A stretch of 5,466 bases of DNA from Wocania_A sp964021735 (GTDB lineage Bacteria > Bacteroidota > Bacteroidia > Flavobacteriales > Flavobacteriaceae), in NCBI RefSeq assembly GCF_964021735.1, contig NZ_CAXIBN010000198.1, positions 1 to 5,466 on the forward strand. Reading direction: 5' to 3'. This document shows, one piece after another, positions 4,824-5,466 of this stretch. Position 1 is the stretch's first letter; the number at the start of each line of letters is the position of its first letter. The position numbers and the translations under genes are program-made. A model generated the notes under the pieces. It searched no databases and was not told the DNA's origin. It saw only the letters and a program-made list of their open reading frames with translations.

Positions 4824-4837
4824 ACCATTATAATGGT
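4824..4837. promoter_or_regulatory. Operator-like palindrome 2 (ACCATTATAATGGT), or terminator of the phosphatase gene
   Basis: This is a perfect 14-bp palindrome five bases beyond the stop codon of the minus-strand phosphatase-like gene. On that strand it is followed by AGTTTTATG, so it may be that gene's 3' hairpin. A further hairpin AGTTTT / AAAACT (4806-4823) directly adjoins it. Its sequence match to the palindrome at 4781 points instead, or in addition, to a protein-binding role. Confidence 0.5.
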
Positions 4838-4841
4838 TATT

Positions 4842-5168
4842 CTAAAGCATAATTCTCTCGTCCAAAATTCTTAATAGCGCTTTGTCGTAATATTGATAAA
4901 CGTCAGGAATATGTAATACTGTGATTTTAGAATAATATGTTGACCCTGTATGCTTTTTAATCTGGTCAAAATGCTTCTTTTCCATAACATAGACTTTATC
5001 AGCCCACTCTAATAAATCTTTAGTTAGTTCAGTTGTGCCTTCTTTTCTACAAATCTTAAGATTTGTTCCTGCGCTCAAAAACTCGTGTTCTGGAAATTTT
5101 ACAGTAAAATAGTCCTCAGCCGTTTTAGAACGTTGTTTGTTTGCTGAACAGATGAAGAGGGTTTTCAT
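4842..5168 (-). CDS. Small low-molecular-weight protein-tyrosine-phosphatase-like protein
   Basis: This 108-residue protein begins MKTLFICSANKQRSKTAE. CSANKQRS (residues 7-14) is the phosphatase P-loop CX5R(S/T), with Cys7 as nucleophile and Arg13 binding phosphate. SAGT (32-35) is the usual next motif of the low-molecular-weight PTP fold. Asp89 in IPDVY stands where the general acid of the family lies. WADKVYVMEKKH (55-66) corresponds to the family's segment before the acid loop. The length, about 110 instead of about 150 residues, matches the short group described as predicted protein tyrosine phosphatase (COG4551). It should act in the cytoplasm on phosphotyrosine or a related phosphoester; the substrate is unknown. 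Start ATG 5168 fits the family exactly. It is divergent from the AbiEi-like gene across 124 bp. Palindromes follow its stop. Confidence 0.88.
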   Translation of the reverse strand: MKTLFICSANKQRSKTAEDYFTVKFPEHEFLSAGTNLKICRKEGTTELTKDLLEWADKVYVMEKKHFDQIKKHTGSTYYSKITVLHIPDVYQYYDKALLRILDERIML

Positions 5169-5292
5169 ATAAAATTGATATTATTTAGTGTTTATGAGCC
5201 AACTGATGCTTTGAGCTAAATTAAAAATATTATAGTAAAATAATGAGATAATTACCGTAAAGTGGTATCTTTCTCAAAAATTTACTTTTAAA

Positions 5293-5466
5293 TTGGATGT
5301 TTCAGACTACATAAAGCAACTACAATCATTTGAGGAATACTCGTTTTCTTGGGATGAACTTGTAAAAAAGTGCCATAAAAGCGATACTGCTTTAACGCGC
5401 GAGCTCTCTCGATTGGTAGCCAAAAAGGAAATTATAAATTTGAGAAAAGGGTTTTATTTAATCATT
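5293..5466 (+). CDS. AbiEi-family antitoxin (type IV toxin-antitoxin), N-terminal part, cut by window edge
   Basis: Frame from 5293: LDVSDYIKQLQSFEEYSFSW, then DELVKKCHKSDTALTRELSR, then LVAKKEIINLRKGFYLII at the edge. This is the N-terminal winged-helix of AbiEi antitoxins, with the family hallmarks SFEEYSFSW and a wing ending in INLRKGFYLI. AbiEi represses its own operon and neutralises the AbiEii nucleotidyltransferase toxin, giving abortive phage infection in AbiE systems. There is no ATG in the frame between the stop at 5236-5238 and the edge; TTG at 5293 places the protein N-terminus where homologues begin and is my chosen start. No Shine-Dalgarno is seen. The rest of the gene and any AbiEii partner lie to the right of the window. 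ACC-N7-GGT (TACCGTAAAGTGGTA, 5253-5267) lies upstream and is a weak operator candidate. Confidence 0.78.
   Translation, partial: MDVSDYIKQLQSFEEYSFSWDELVKKCHKSDTALTRELSRLVAKKEIINLRKGFYLII

Overview
The window is low-GC DNA that reads as a member of the Bacteroidota, most likely Flavobacteriaceae. The evidence is a tmRNA with the Bacteroidota-type tag GENNYALAA, A-rich leaders without Shine-Dalgarno sequences, a TATATTTG box matching the TAnnTTTG promoter element of this phylum, TCGA-containing intergenic repeats of a kind common in it, and protein sequences of flavobacterial style.

Left part (1-1708): the 5' half of ssrA (tmRNA) runs leftwards off the window edge. A repeat-rich spacer separates it from a divergent housekeeping-type gene, a 403-residue NAD(P)-dependent oxidoreductase of the alanine dehydrogenase / lysine-ketoglutarate reductase (saccharopine-forming) type.

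Middle (1709-3414): a decayed, start-less and frameshifted C-terminal gene fragment (1792-2096) ends before a 26-bp palindrome. A class II Fic-domain AMP-transferase with a C-terminal winged helix follows. Its start codon abuts two identical 16-bp direct repeats exactly 30 bp apart, with a third inverted near-copy upstream. This looks like an autoregulatory operator.

Right part (3415-5466): this is accessory in character. A 548-bp stretch without genes carries three inverted repeats, two of them long (about 20 and 24 bp arms). Then come a small acidic unknown protein (minus strand), a second gene remnant, a 13-nt sequence identical in style to the 3' end of a class II tRNA (possible integration scar), two related palindromes 41 bp apart, a small low-molecular-weight tyrosine-phosphatase-fold protein (minus strand), and at the right edge the N-terminal part of an AbiEi-type antitoxin (type IV toxin-antitoxin / abortive infection), probably with a TTG start.

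Taken together, core genes (tmRNA, oxidoreductase) give way to a patchwork of signalling and defence-like genes (Fic, AbiEi, possibly the phosphatase) separated by gene debris and hairpin-forming repeats, as in a turnover-prone genomic island. No complete new multi-gene system is visible. The strongest unexplained signals are the fic operator repeats, the long hairpins at 3667-3860, and the palindrome pair at 4781-4837.
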